From assembly GCA_030066755.1 (NCBI GenBank), contig JASJAX010000036.1:1-38195 (forward strand): 38,195 nt of DNA, in the 5' to 3' direction. The first letter of the stretch is position 1, and each line of letters starts with the position of its first letter. A program made the position numbers and the translations under genes. Positions 28,530 through 37,662 of this stretch are shown piece after piece. This DNA is from Acidimicrobiia bacterium (GTDB taxonomy: Bacteria > Actinomycetota > Acidimicrobiia > Spongiisociales > UBA5794). The notes under the pieces are model-generated. The model saw nothing but the letters and a program-made list of their open reading frames with translations, was not told where the DNA came from and searched no databases.

Positions 28530-28609
28530 TTAGCAGTCGATGCTTACCAGTGCCAGATCGTAGCACTCTCTGGTACGGACTGCTAGCAGAGCGTTCTCAC
28601 GAGTGCTAA
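28530..28609 (-). promoter_or_regulatory. Three CIRCE-like (HrcA operator) inverted repeats upstream of groES
   Basis: Minus strand: TTAGCACTC-N9-CTCTGCTAG (28609-28583), CTAGCAGTC-N9-GAGTGCTAC (28586-28560), CTGGCACTG-N9-GACTGCTAA (28556-28530) versus CIRCE TTAGCACTC-N9-GAGTGCTAA. Confidence 0.8.
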
Positions 28610-28755
28610 GCGACGGACCCGGGCCCCGTAGCCTCGATTCTTGCCGGCCTTTGTGCCGGCTAGCCGGGTCACAGCGACCTGTGCGGTGTGACCCGCAGAG
28701 AGTGCGGCCGGGAGGCCGCACCGCTACGAGACGAGCCGGAGGCGAGGCGAGAACT

Positions 28756-28777
28756 CGGCTGCAGCCTGCTGCAGCCG
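28756..28777 (-). terminator. Hairpin just downstream of the M50 protease gene
   Basis: CGGCTGCAGC-CT-GCTGCAGCCG, 10-bp stem. Confidence 0.55.
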
Positions 28778-28781
28778 AAAC

Positions 28782-29861
28782 TCACTCGAACAAATGCGCC
28801 AACTCTTCACCGGTGACGATGCCGACGACTCGGTTGTCGTCGGTGACGAGCACTCGGCGCGATGGCGATGCGTCGCGCGCGAGGAACTCGAGGAGCGGCT
28901 CGGACATGTCGACGACGTCGTGAGGCCCGATCTCGGTCATCACCTGGGCCACAGTCAGTGTTGCTCGGGCCTCGGGCGCCGTCGTCGTGATCTCCCGGTC
29001 GCCGATCACCCCTCGGACACGGCCGTCGATCGTGACCGGCACCGCGCGAAGGTGGTCGCCCCACCCGTAGTGCTCCAGCAGCGCAGCCACGGTCAACGAG
29101 CCGTCGGCCGACTCGAAGACGGGGCGCATCACTGCCCCAAGGGTGCCGTTTCCTGCCCGCTCGCGCAGCCGCTCGCGCACGAGCGATGCGGAGGCCGCCT
29201 GGTAGAGGAACCAACCGACGACAAGCAGCCAGATCCCTGCGAGGTCCCCCCACCCCACGACCAGAAAACCGCCGCCGGCCATCATCAGCACACCAAGTCC
29301 TCGCCCGACCGTGACGGCCGTCCTGGTTGCCCTCGTCCGGTCGCCACTGCGCTGCCAGATCGCCGCATGCAGCACCCGCCCGCCGTCGAGCGGGAGGCCG
29401 GGAAGGAGGTTGAACACTGCGAGAAGCAGGTTCATCAGGCCGAGCAGTCGCACCATTGACGCTGTGGCTCCGGAGAACGGCCAGGCGACGAGCAGGAGAA
29501 GCACACCGAGCGCGATCGAAGCTGCCGGCCCGGCGAAGGCGACCGCAAACTCCTCGCCCGGAGTCCGGGCATCCTCTTCGATCTCCGACACGCCGCCGAA
29601 GATGAAGAGCCGAATCCGGCGCACGCTCAGACCCCGGCGCCTGGCCACCACCGAGTGACTCAACTCGTGCACGAGGACGCTGCCCATGAAGAGAAGGCCG
29701 CCGCCGATCGAAAGCACGAGCAGCGTTCGGTTGGTGGTCGCCGGGAAGGCGATGTTGAAGCGAATGAACAGCGACCACGCCAGGATGAGCACGAGCACGA
29801 GCAACGAGGGGTCCACGAAGACCTCGATGCCGAGCACCCGCCCGGCACGCATACTGCGCAT
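28782..29861 (-). CDS. Site-2 protease family (M50) zinc metalloprotease with CBS domains
   Basis: GSVLVHELSHSVVARRRGLSVRRIRLFIFGGVSEI (HExxH), NLLPGLPLDGGRVL, C-terminal CBS pair. Confidence 0.93.
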   Translation of the reverse strand: MRSMRAGRVLGIEVFVDPSLLVLVLILAWSLFIRFNIAFPATTNRTLLVLSIGGGLLFMGSVLVHELSHSVVARRRGLSVRRIRLFIFGGVSEIEEDARTPGEEFAVAFAGPAASIALGVLLLLVAWPFSGATASMVRLLGLMNLLLAVFNLLPGLPLDGGRVLHAAIWQRSGDRTRATRTAVTVGRGLGVLMMAGGGFLVVGWGDLAGIWLLVVGWFLYQAASASLVRERLRERAGNGTLGAVMRPVFESADGSLTVAALLEHYGWGDHLRAVPVTIDGRVRGVIGDREITTTAPEARATLTVAQVMTEIGPHDVVDMSEPLLEFLARDASPSRRVLVTDDNRVVGIVTGEELAHLFE

Positions 29862-30868
29862 CAGGCGAGGCGGAGCGCCGGATTCACATCCGCCGGCCAG
29901 CTCGCCACGTCGCCCCGGCCAAGACGGAACGTCCCCGCCGACGCGATCATCGCGCCGTTGTCGGTGCAGAGGGCCGGTGACGGCAGATAGAGCGCAACGC
30001 CTCGCCGGTCGGCCTCTTCCTGGAGCCGCGCTCGCAGGCGACGGTTTGCGAGGACCCCGCCGCCACCCGCCACGGTGGTCACTTCGGCCGCCTCGACGGC
30101 GTTGAACGTCTTGGTGACCAGCACATCGACGATCGCCTCCTGGAGCGAGGCGGCAACATCAGCCAGCGGCGGAACCGACTTCTCGGCCTTGGCCTTCTCC
30201 AGGAACGTGACCACGCTGGTCTTCAGGCCGCTGAAGGAGAAGTCGTACGGTCGATCGGGCAAAGCCCGTGGGAAACGAACGGCGGTCGGATCACCGCCGT
30301 CGCTCGCTCGGTCGATCGCCGGTCCGCCGGGGAACCCGAGTCCCATGAATCGCGCCAGCTTGTCGAACGCTTCGCCGGCTGCGTCATCGATCGTCGCCCC
30401 CATCAATTCGTACCGGCCCCAGTCGTGGACGTGGACGATCTGGCTGTGCCCTCCCGAGGCGAGGAGAACGACTGCGGGCGGGGCGTAGGCACCGTGATCG
30501 AGCAATGGGGCAAACAGATGTCCCTCCATGTGATCGATCCCGAGGAATGGTTTCTCGAGACTCCAGGCAAGCGCTTTCCCGAACGAGAAGCCCACCATCA
30601 ATGCTCCGGCGAGCCCGGGACCCTGGGTAGCTGCGACTGCGTCGAGCTGGTCGGAATGCACTCCGGCGGTCGTGAGTGCTCGATGGACGAGAGGACGCAA
30701 CGCCTCAACGTGGGCCCTCGCAGCAACTTCCGGCACGACTCCCCCGAACCGCGCATGGAGGTCGGTCTGAGAAGCCAGGACGGACGACCGCACCGTCGAA
30801 CCTTCGACGACGGCGACGCCGGTTTCGTCGCAACTCGTCTCGATCCCGAGAATCAACGGGCCGCTCAC
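29861..30868 (-). CDS. tsaD: tRNA t6A threonylcarbamoyltransferase TsaD
   Basis: ILGIETSCDETGVAVVEG; GVVPEVAARAHVEAL; GTG start at 30868. Confidence 0.97.
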   Translation of the reverse strand: MSGPLILGIETSCDETGVAVVEGSTVRSSVLASQTDLHARFGGVVPEVAARAHVEALRPLVHRALTTAGVHSDQLDAVAATQGPGLAGALMVGFSFGKALAWSLEKPFLGIDHMEGHLFAPLLDHGAYAPPAVVLLASGGHSQIVHVHDWGRYELMGATIDDAAGEAFDKLARFMGLGFPGGPAIDRASDGGDPTAVRFPRALPDRPYDFSFSGLKTSVVTFLEKAKAEKSVPPLADVAASLQEAIVDVLVTKTFNAVEAAEVTTVAGGGGVLANRRLRARLQEEADRRGVALYLPSPALCTDNGAMIASAGTFRLGRGDVASWPADVNPALRLA

Positions 30869-31389
30869 GCTTGTTCCTCCAGCAGTTCGATGATCGATTC
30901 CATCCGGGCCTGATAACCCGCCTGGTCGATGTCGGTGGCCCACATGACCATCGCATCCTCGTTGCGGTAGTAGTTCTTCCTCAGACCGACCGGTGCGAAC
31001 CCGAATCGGCGATAGAGGGCTTGCGCCGCCTTGTTCGACACCCGGACTTCCAAGGTGAGATGACGCGCCCCTCGGGCGAGCGCAGCGGCGACGAGCGCAA
31101 CCATCAGATGGGTGCCGAGCCGACGCCCCCGGGCCGACTCACCGACGGCCAGCGTCGTGATGTGGGCGTCGTCTTCAACGAGAAGGAACCCCCCGTAGCC
31201 GAGCAACTCACCGGCGGCGAGCTCGGCTACGAGGTAGGTGCGGTTCGACAGCGCAAGCTCCTCCTCGAAGACGCGCATCGACCACGGCTGCGGATAGATG
31301 TCGCGTTCGAGTTCCACAACCGCCATGAGATCGTCGGGCGTCATCGCCCGAATCTCGAACTGCGGCGTGGTCGGCGCTGGCGGGGCCAT
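30865..31389 (-). CDS. rimI: Ribosomal protein S18-alanine N-acetyltransferase
   Basis: GNAT fold with WSMRVFEEELALSNRTYLVAE and NKAAQALYRRFGFAPVGLRKNYY; start at ATG 31389. Confidence 0.93.
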   Translation of the reverse strand: MAPPAPTTPQFEIRAMTPDDLMAVVELERDIYPQPWSMRVFEEELALSNRTYLVAELAAGELLGYGGFLLVEDDAHITTLAVGESARGRRLGTHLMVALVAAALARGARHLTLEVRVSNKAAQALYRRFGFAPVGLRKNYYRNEDAMVMWATDIDQAGYQARMESIIELLEEQA

Positions 31390-32105
31390 CACGAGGGCGC
31401 TCCCGGCCAAACTCCCTCCTCCCGGAAGTCGGTCCAATTGATGGCAGCATCGGGCTCTCGGAGATACAGCGGACGGATCTCCTCGGCACCGGCGAAGTCG
31501 TCGTTGGCGGCACGTAGGGCCGCAATCTCGAGTAGAACGTCGGCCGAGGGGTACCGGGGGCGACCGGTCTTGACCCGATGCAGGCCTCGCATGAGCCCCT
31601 CGGGGAGCACGTGCCACTCACCGACGAGCAGCGAGTCTTCCGGCTCCGCCGCCAGCATCGCCGCAAACTCCTCTGGTGTGACGATCTCCGGGCTCGTGTC
31701 GGCCACCACACCACCCGGGAGCGGCCGATATGACGCAACGGCGACCTGACCACGCCGCACGTCGATCACCGGCCAAATGCGCCGACGACCTGTCGCCGCA
31801 CGCAACGCCAGCGCAGTGAGCGAGCCGACCGTCACAATCGGAACCCCGACGGCAGCAGCGATTCCTTGGGCCGTGGCGATCCCGGCTCGCAGACCGGTGT
31901 AGGGACCGGGCCCGACGTCGACGGCGACCAACTCGAGGTCGCTGGGCTTCCAGCCCGCCCTGGCAAAGCAGAAGTCGATGGCAGACGCGAGGAACTCCAC
32001 ATGGCCGCGACGGTCGACATGGACGGACATCGCAACGAGCGTGTCGTCTTCGCCGAGCGCAACGGACGACGCCGGAGTGGACGTCTCGATCGCAAGGATC
32101 TTCAC
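31389..32105 (-). CDS. tsaB: tRNA t6A biosynthesis protein TsaB
   Basis: VKILAIETSTPASSVALGEDD; VDVGPGPYTGLRAGIATAQGIA; GTG start at 32105. Confidence 0.95.
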   Translation of the reverse strand: MKILAIETSTPASSVALGEDDTLVAMSVHVDRRGHVEFLASAIDFCFARAGWKPSDLELVAVDVGPGPYTGLRAGIATAQGIAAAVGVPIVTVGSLTALALRAATGRRRIWPVIDVRRGQVAVASYRPLPGGVVADTSPEIVTPEEFAAMLAAEPEDSLLVGEWHVLPEGLMRGLHRVKTGRPRYPSADVLLEIAALRAANDDFAGAEEIRPLYLREPDAAINWTDFREEGVWPGAPS

Positions 32106-32554
32106 GCGGTGATCTCCTCGAGCGGGCGGGTGTCCCATGTTCCCATGGGTGTCAGCTCGATGCGACGCTCCGTCTCGGACACGACGACGAGCTCGACCAT
32201 GAGGTGGTCCGGAGGGACGGATGAAGCGACCGCGTTGCCCCACTCCACGAGCAGCACACCGTCGTCGGCGGCCGAGGGCAGCTCCAAGTCGTCGAACTCG
32301 GCGCTCGATCCCAAGCGATAGACGTCGGCATGAATCACGGGAAGGAACCCCTGATGTTCGTGGACGAGCACGAATGTCGGGCTGGTGACCGGCTCATCCA
32401 CCCCGAGCCCATCTGCAACACCGGCAGCAAACACCGTCTTGCCGGATCCGAGCCGCCCCGCCAGGAGCACGATGTCGCCGGGACGGAGCAGTCCGGCCAG
32501 GCGGCGTCCCACGGCGCGAGTGGCTTCGGGAGATTCGGCGGCGATGGCGATCAT
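32102..32554 (-). CDS. tsaE: tRNA t6A biosynthesis ATPase TsaE
   Basis: GDIVLLAGRLGSGKTVFAAGVADGLGVDEPVTSPTFVLVHEH; start at ATG 32554. Confidence 0.95.
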   Translation of the reverse strand: MIAIAAESPEATRAVGRRLAGLLRPGDIVLLAGRLGSGKTVFAAGVADGLGVDEPVTSPTFVLVHEHQGFLPVIHADVYRLGSSAEFDDLELPSAADDGVLLVEWGNAVASSVPPDHLMVELVVVSETERRIELTPMGTWDTRPLEEITA

Positions 32555-33237
32555 GCGAACAGGTCCATTTGCGCAGGCGGATTGTCGTCGGGTCCGTCGG
32601 TGTCGGGCACCGGCGTGACCCCATTGTGGTCGGCTTCGGTGCTCGGTGGTGTCTCTCTCACGATTTCCCCCGAGATCACCTTGGCGAGCAGGGAGAAGTC
32701 GTGCCGCATCTCCTCGAGCACACGAGCACTCCCCCGCAACGCGGCCGCCGGATGGTAGGTCGGCACGAGGAAGCGGCCCCACCACGGGTAGGCCGTGCCG
32801 CGCAAGCGGGTGATGCCGGTCGTGGTCTTGAGCAGCAGTTTGGACGAGAAGTTCCCGAGCGTGAGGACGACCTTGGGGTCCACGAGACGGAGTTGCGTGC
32901 GCAGGTAGTCACCGCAGGCGTCGATCTCATCCGGTCGTGGATCGCGGTTACGCGGCGGCCGGCACTTCACGACGTTGCCGATGTAGACCTCACTACGGTC
33001 GAGCCCAATCTCGCCGAGCAACGTCTCGAGGAGCTTCCCAGACGGGCCGACGAAGGGAATGCCCTGCTCGTCCTCGCGCTGGCCCGGAGCCTCACCGACG
33101 ATCATCAGGTCGGCGTCCGCATCACCGGCCCCGAAGACAACCTGGGTTCGCCCTTCGGCGAGGCCGCAGGCAGTACACGCAAGGGCTACGCGCTCGAGCG
33201 CCGCCAGCTCCTCGGCGCGTGCCGCAGGGGTCGTCAC
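32551..33237 (-). CDS. Uracil-DNA glycosylase, family 4 type
   Basis: CTACGLAEGRTQVVFGAGDADADLMIVGEAPGQREDEQGIPFVGPSGKLLE; GTG start. Confidence 0.93.
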   Translation of the reverse strand: MTTPAARAEELAALERVALACTACGLAEGRTQVVFGAGDADADLMIVGEAPGQREDEQGIPFVGPSGKLLETLLGEIGLDRSEVYIGNVVKCRPPRNRDPRPDEIDACGDYLRTQLRLVDPKVVLTLGNFSSKLLLKTTTGITRLRGTAYPWWGRFLVPTYHPAAALRGSARVLEEMRHDFSLLAKVISGEIVRETPPSTEADHNGVTPVPDTDGPDDNPPAQMDLFA

Positions 33238-34157
33238 GGCACGGCCCGAATCGAAGGCACGCCGCCGAGCGAGTCCGCCAGGGTCACCGCCCGCTCAACC
33301 GACAGCCCGACGGCTGCAAACGCCGCCTCGCCGAGTGCATCGGGATCGCCACCGGCATCACCGCAGGACACCACGAACGCGATGTCGCCATCGTGGCGTG
33401 TATGGGCAGGACGCAGACACGCACCAAGAGCGTCGTGAGCCCGCACGGCGAGATGCATGAGCTCGGTCCGCTGCAGCGCCGCATTCGTCGCGATACAGAT
33501 GAGCACCGTCTGCTCGAGTGGCATCGTCGGCCGCGCCGGGTTGAGAGCGGGAACGTGCGGTCCACCCGTCAACGGTTCGCCCTCCAGCGTGAAGACGTCA
33601 CCAACGGCGTTCACGACGGCGAGCGCTCCTACAACCGCACCATCCACCTCGAGGGCCGCCGACCCCAAACCACCTTTACGGATCGCCTCGCGGCCGCGCC
33701 ACCCGGCCACCACCGCGCCGGTGCCCGCACCGATGGATCCCATGGGGACGGGGGAAGACGATCGGGCAGCGAAGGCGGCAGATCCGGCGTCCGGGTCCGG
33801 GCGCCGCGAGCCATCGCCGATCATCAGGTCGAAGATGATGGCGGCTGGGACGATCGGGACCTTGCCGGCCATGGTGACGTGACCTCGATCTGCCGCCTCG
33901 AGCGAAGCGACGACGCCGTCGGCCGCAGCGAGCCCGAAGGCTGAGCCACCAGCGAGGGTGATCGCTTGGATCATCTCGACCTTCTTGCCCGGCGCAAGCA
34001 GAGCCGTCTCTCGCGTCCCGGGGGCACCACCACGAACGTCGACGGCGGCCACGTTGGGCTCCGGGAGGTCGATCACCGTCACCCCGGTGGCCGCGTCGAG
34101 ATCGGTCCAGTGCCCGACCGTGACTCCCGGGACGGCAGTCAGCGTGTCATTGACCAT
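33234..34157 (-). CDS. P1 family peptidase (DmpA/S58-like)
   Basis: VPGVTVGHWTDLDAATGVTVIDLPEPNVAAVDVRGGAPGTRETALL; ITLAGGSAFGLAAADGVVASLE; start at ATG 34157. Confidence 0.92.
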   Translation of the reverse strand: MVNDTLTAVPGVTVGHWTDLDAATGVTVIDLPEPNVAAVDVRGGAPGTRETALLAPGKKVEMIQAITLAGGSAFGLAAADGVVASLEAADRGHVTMAGKVPIVPAAIIFDLMIGDGSRRPDPDAGSAAFAARSSSPVPMGSIGAGTGAVVAGWRGREAIRKGGLGSAALEVDGAVVGALAVVNAVGDVFTLEGEPLTGGPHVPALNPARPTMPLEQTVLICIATNAALQRTELMHLAVRAHDALGACLRPAHTRHDGDIAFVVSCGDAGGDPDALGEAAFAAVGLSVERAVTLADSLGGVPSIRAVP

Positions 34158-35262
34158 CGACGGCTCCCCGGTAGCGCCGCGGCAGGCGGGGGCCGAAGCC
34201 GCACACGATCTCGTAGTTGATCGTGTCGAGTTTCGATGCCCATTCGTCCGCCGTGATGCTCTCTTCACCTTGATCGCCCAGCAAAACCACCTCGTCGCCC
34301 ACGGCAACTTCGTCCTCGCCGATATCGACGACGATCTGATCCATGGTGATCGCCCCTGCCAAGGGATACCGCTTGCCGCGAATCAGAACCTCGCCGATGT
34401 CCGAGAGCCGCCGCGGGACACCGTCGGCGTACCCGATCGGCACCGTCGCGACCAGTGACCTGCCGCCGAGAGCTCGGCGGCGCCCGTACGAGGGACGCTC
34501 GCCGGCGGGCAACGTTCGCAGGAATGCCACTTGCGACACAACCCGCATTGCGGGTCGCAGCGGTTCCTCGGTCCCGACCTCGGGGCCGGGCCGCAACCCG
34601 TAGATCCCAAGACCGGCACGGACCATATCGAAGCGAGACTCTCCGAGGAGGAGCCCGCCGGCGGTGTTGGCGGCGTGCACGATCACGGGTTCGATCCCTT
34701 CGGCAGCGAGGGTCTCGCGAAACCGAAGCAGCGAGACCGTCTGACGCCGGGTGTACTCGACGTCCTCCTCGGCGACGGCAAAGTGGGTCCAGAGCCCCTC
34801 GAGTGTCAACCGAGGGTCTCCTGCGACCTTCCGAGCCAGCGAGAACGCATTCACAGGGTCGACACCGACTCGGTGCATCCCGGTGTTCAGCTTGAGGTGG
34901 ACCGGGTAGTCGGTCGAGGCTCCGACCGCCTCACCGAGGGCGTCAGCGAACTCCGGCGTGTAGACCGTGGGATGCAGGTTCCATCGCACGATCGATGCGG
35001 TATCGCCGTCGGCTGGTTCGGAGAGCAGCAGGATCGGCGCCTCGATGCCGGCCTCACGCAGGCGTACCCCTTCCTCGACCAGCGCAACGGCCAGCCAACT
35101 CGCCCCGCCGGCGAGGGCCGCCTCTGCGGACGGAACGTCGCCGTGCCCGTAGCCGTCGGCTTTCACCACCGCACACAAGGCAGCCGGGGCGATGGCTGCG
35201 CTCATGACACGAGCATTCGACTTGATCGCGTCGACGTCGATTTCGATCCAGGAAGGTCTCAC
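34147..35262 (-). CDS. alr: Alanine racemase
   Basis: PAALCAVVKADGYGHG (PLP Lys), HLKLNTGMHRVG, VPIGYADGVPRRLSD. Confidence 0.97.
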   Translation of the reverse strand: MRPSWIEIDVDAIKSNARVMSAAIAPAALCAVVKADGYGHGDVPSAEAALAGGASWLAVALVEEGVRLREAGIEAPILLLSEPADGDTASIVRWNLHPTVYTPEFADALGEAVGASTDYPVHLKLNTGMHRVGVDPVNAFSLARKVAGDPRLTLEGLWTHFAVAEEDVEYTRRQTVSLLRFRETLAAEGIEPVIVHAANTAGGLLLGESRFDMVRAGLGIYGLRPGPEVGTEEPLRPAMRVVSQVAFLRTLPAGERPSYGRRRALGGRSLVATVPIGYADGVPRRLSDIGEVLIRGKRYPLAGAITMDQIVVDIGEDEVAVGDEVVLLGDQGEESITADEWASKLDTINYEIVCGFGPRLPRRYRGAVDGQ

Positions 35263-35445
35263 CAGGCCATTCCGCGCTCGCCCATCACAGGCAGCAACCT
35301 ACTACCGCATCGCTCGTGAGCTACCCGATTCCGGGACTTTCGGCCCTGGGGACAGGGGCCGGTTGATGTTCAAGTGTCGGCGATCGGCCGGATAGAGTGC
35401 CCAGGTGGTCCAGCGCCACGCTTGGCAGGAGAGAGAGGAACGATC

Positions 35446-35853
35446 TTGAAGACCAGAGTCGCCGTCATCGTTGGGGTTCTCGCGCTCGTCATCGCTGCGT
35501 GCGGTGGCGACCGAACGGCGCCGACAGTGGCCGATGGAGGCGGAGGCGACGGGGGCGGCGGTGGAGGCAACGCAGTTGCGATCGCCGCCGGCAAGTCGCT
35601 CTATGACGGCTCATGTGTTGCCTGCCACGCCGAGGGTGGCGTCGGTATCGACGGTCTCGGGAAGCCTCTGGTCGGAAGCGAGTTCATCAACGGCCTCAAC
35701 GACGCGGACCTCGTGGAATTCCTCACGGTCGGGCGTGACACCTCCGACCCGGCCAACACCTCGGGCGTTGCCATGCCCGCCAAAGGTGGGAATCCAAGCC
35801 TGACAGAAGCCGACCTCCAGAACATCGTCGCCTACCTCCGGTCGATCAACTAG
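35446..35853 (+). CDS. Cytochrome c-type lipoprotein
   Basis: Lipobox LALVIAAC, Gly-rich linker, CVACH haem motif; TTG start at 35446 preferred, with purine-rich GGAGAGAGAGG upstream. Confidence 0.88.
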   Translation: MKTRVAVIVGVLALVIAACGGDRTAPTVADGGGGDGGGGGGNAVAIAAGKSLYDGSCVACHAEGGVGIDGLGKPLVGSEFINGLNDADLVEFLTVGRDTSDPANTSGVAMPAKGGNPSLTEADLQNIVAYLRSIN

Positions 35854-35915
35854 CGGTTTGCGAACAACGCACTGATTCGGGGCGCTCTCTCTCCCTCCTG
35901 CTCCGGATCGGTGCG

Positions 35916-35974
35916 TTGTTTGCTTTCTCCGGCTTCGCCGGAGAAAGCAAACAAGTCGCCAGCCGCCAGCCCCA
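35916..35974 (+). repeat. Hairpin plus heptad element G1
   Basis: 18-bp perfect stem TTGTTTGCTTTCTCCGGC-TTC-GCCGGAGAAAGCAAACAA (35916-35954), then GTCGCCA GCCGCCA GCCCCA. Confidence 0.85.
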
Positions 35975-36093
35975 ACGCCGCTTCGGGTGCGCCACCGCAC
36001 GCCGCAGACCTCAGAAAGACCGACGCAACGGTCAAGTCGCCAGTCCGAAGATCGCGAACCCGGCGTCGAGGACGCGCGACGTGTCGACCGGAT

Positions 36094-36128
36094 CAGGGCT
36101 GGAGGCTGGCAGCTGGAGGCTGGGGGCT
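36094..36128 (-). repeat. Heptad array G3
   Basis: CAGGGCT GGAGGCT GGCAGCT GGAGGCT GGGGGCT, ending at the nnrDE stop codon. Confidence 0.75.
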
Positions 36129-37543
36129 CAGGCCCAGGCGTACCGCCCCATCGCTGCAGCCAAGCGTTCCGCTGTGACGGTGCCGGCCGTGGCGAGCTTG
36201 GAGCCGGCGATGCCGTGCCAGTAGGCGCCGGAGCGGGCAGCTTCCTCGCCGCTCAACCCGCGACTCCAGAGTGCGGCCACGACACCGGCGAGCACATCGC
36301 CGGTCCCGATCGTGGCGAGCTCTGATCCACCACTGGTGACCGCCCACCGCTCGCTCCCCAACACGAACGTCGGGTTTCCCTTCAACACGACCACGACACC
36401 GGCATCATCCGGGAGGCGGGACACCGCATCGAGATCGCTACTGCCGATGAGCCGCCGCGCCTCACCTTCGTGGGGTGTCAGGATCGTCGGGCCGGACCGA
36501 TCCGCCAGAACCCCGAGGCCGGTCAACGCATTCAACCCGTCGGCATCGACGAGCAACCCGCCGGTCCACTGCGCCACGACGTCCTCGACGAACGCCGACT
36601 GATCGGGACCGAGGCCGGGTCCGAGCACCATCACGTCGAATCGATCGGCAGCGGCCAGCACTGCGTCAACGTCGCCGGGCGAGAACCGAGGTCCCTTCCC
36701 CACCCCGCGGGTCATGACCTGGCTGGATTGCGCCGCATAGGTCGGCTGGAGCGCAGCCGGACACACCAGCGCGACCGACCCGGCCCCCATTTCGAGTGCA
36801 GCACGAGCCGCCAGCATGGGGGCACCGGTGATCCCCGGCGACCCGCCGACAACGGCGACGGATCCGGCCGACCACTTGTGAGCTCGTCGATCACGAACCG
36901 GCCTGGGTGCGTCGCCGGCGTCGCACACCCGCAAGAAGGCTTCGCCACCCTCGAGGCCGATGCCGACCACCGATGTCGCTCCGCAGAGTTCGGGACCACT
37001 GCCGAGGAGATGGCCGGGCTTCAACGCATGGAACGTCACCGTCCGATCCGCCGCAAAGACGGGGCCGTCCGCTTCACCGGTCGCGGCATCGAGACCGCTG
37101 GGGACGTCGACGGCGAGAACCGCCGCCGAGTGCTCGAGCCACGGAACGACGGACTCCGGGAGGGTGCCCTTGAAGCCAACGCCGAACAGGGCGTCGATGA
37201 CGAGATCTGCCGGTTCGGGGGATCCCAGGGGAACGATCCGGACGTCCGCACTGCGGGCTCGCTGTGCCGCCGACGCTGCTGCCCCGGCGGGATCCTTGGG
37301 CTCGCCAAGCGCATACACGGTGACCTTCACCCCGCGGAGCGTCAGGAAACGTGCCGCGACGTAGCCGTCGCCACCGTTGTTGCCACGACCGGCGAGCACT
37401 GCGACGCGCGAGCCGTAGCCAATCCCCATGTCGGCGGCAGCGAGCGCCACGCCGAGCCCGGCGCGCTCCATGAGGACCTCGACCGGTTCGGTCGCCGCAC
37501 CATCGAGGCGACCCGACTCTTCGGGTGTGATGACCAGGCGCAT
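36128..37543 (-). CDS. nnr: Bifunctional NAD(P)H-hydrate epimerase / ADP-dependent dehydratase
   Basis: N-terminal YjeF_N (VAVLAGRGNNGGDGYVAARFL) and C-terminal carbohydrate-kinase-like domain (GSVAVVGGSPGITGAPMLAARAAL; TIGTGDVLAGVVAALWSRG). Confidence 0.95.
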   Translation of the reverse strand: MRLVITPEESGRLDGAATEPVEVLMERAGLGVALAAADMGIGYGSRVAVLAGRGNNGGDGYVAARFLTLRGVKVTVYALGEPKDPAGAAASAAQRARSADVRIVPLGSPEPADLVIDALFGVGFKGTLPESVVPWLEHSAAVLAVDVPSGLDAATGEADGPVFAADRTVTFHALKPGHLLGSGPELCGATSVVGIGLEGGEAFLRVCDAGDAPRPVRDRRAHKWSAGSVAVVGGSPGITGAPMLAARAALEMGAGSVALVCPAALQPTYAAQSSQVMTRGVGKGPRFSPGDVDAVLAAADRFDVMVLGPGLGPDQSAFVEDVVAQWTGGLLVDADGLNALTGLGVLADRSGPTILTPHEGEARRLIGSSDLDAVSRLPDDAGVVVVLKGNPTFVLGSERWAVTSGGSELATIGTGDVLAGVVAALWSRGLSGEEAARSGAYWHGIAGSKLATAGTVTAERLAAAMGRYAWA

Positions 37544-37662
37544 CAGCGGATTCTAAGGAGCTAGGGACAACGGCTGAGATCCGGCGATTGAGAGACCCCG
37601 AGCGGCTGACCGGCGCATCCTGAAGGCGGCCGAATCAGCGATCCGCGACCTAGGCTCGGACG

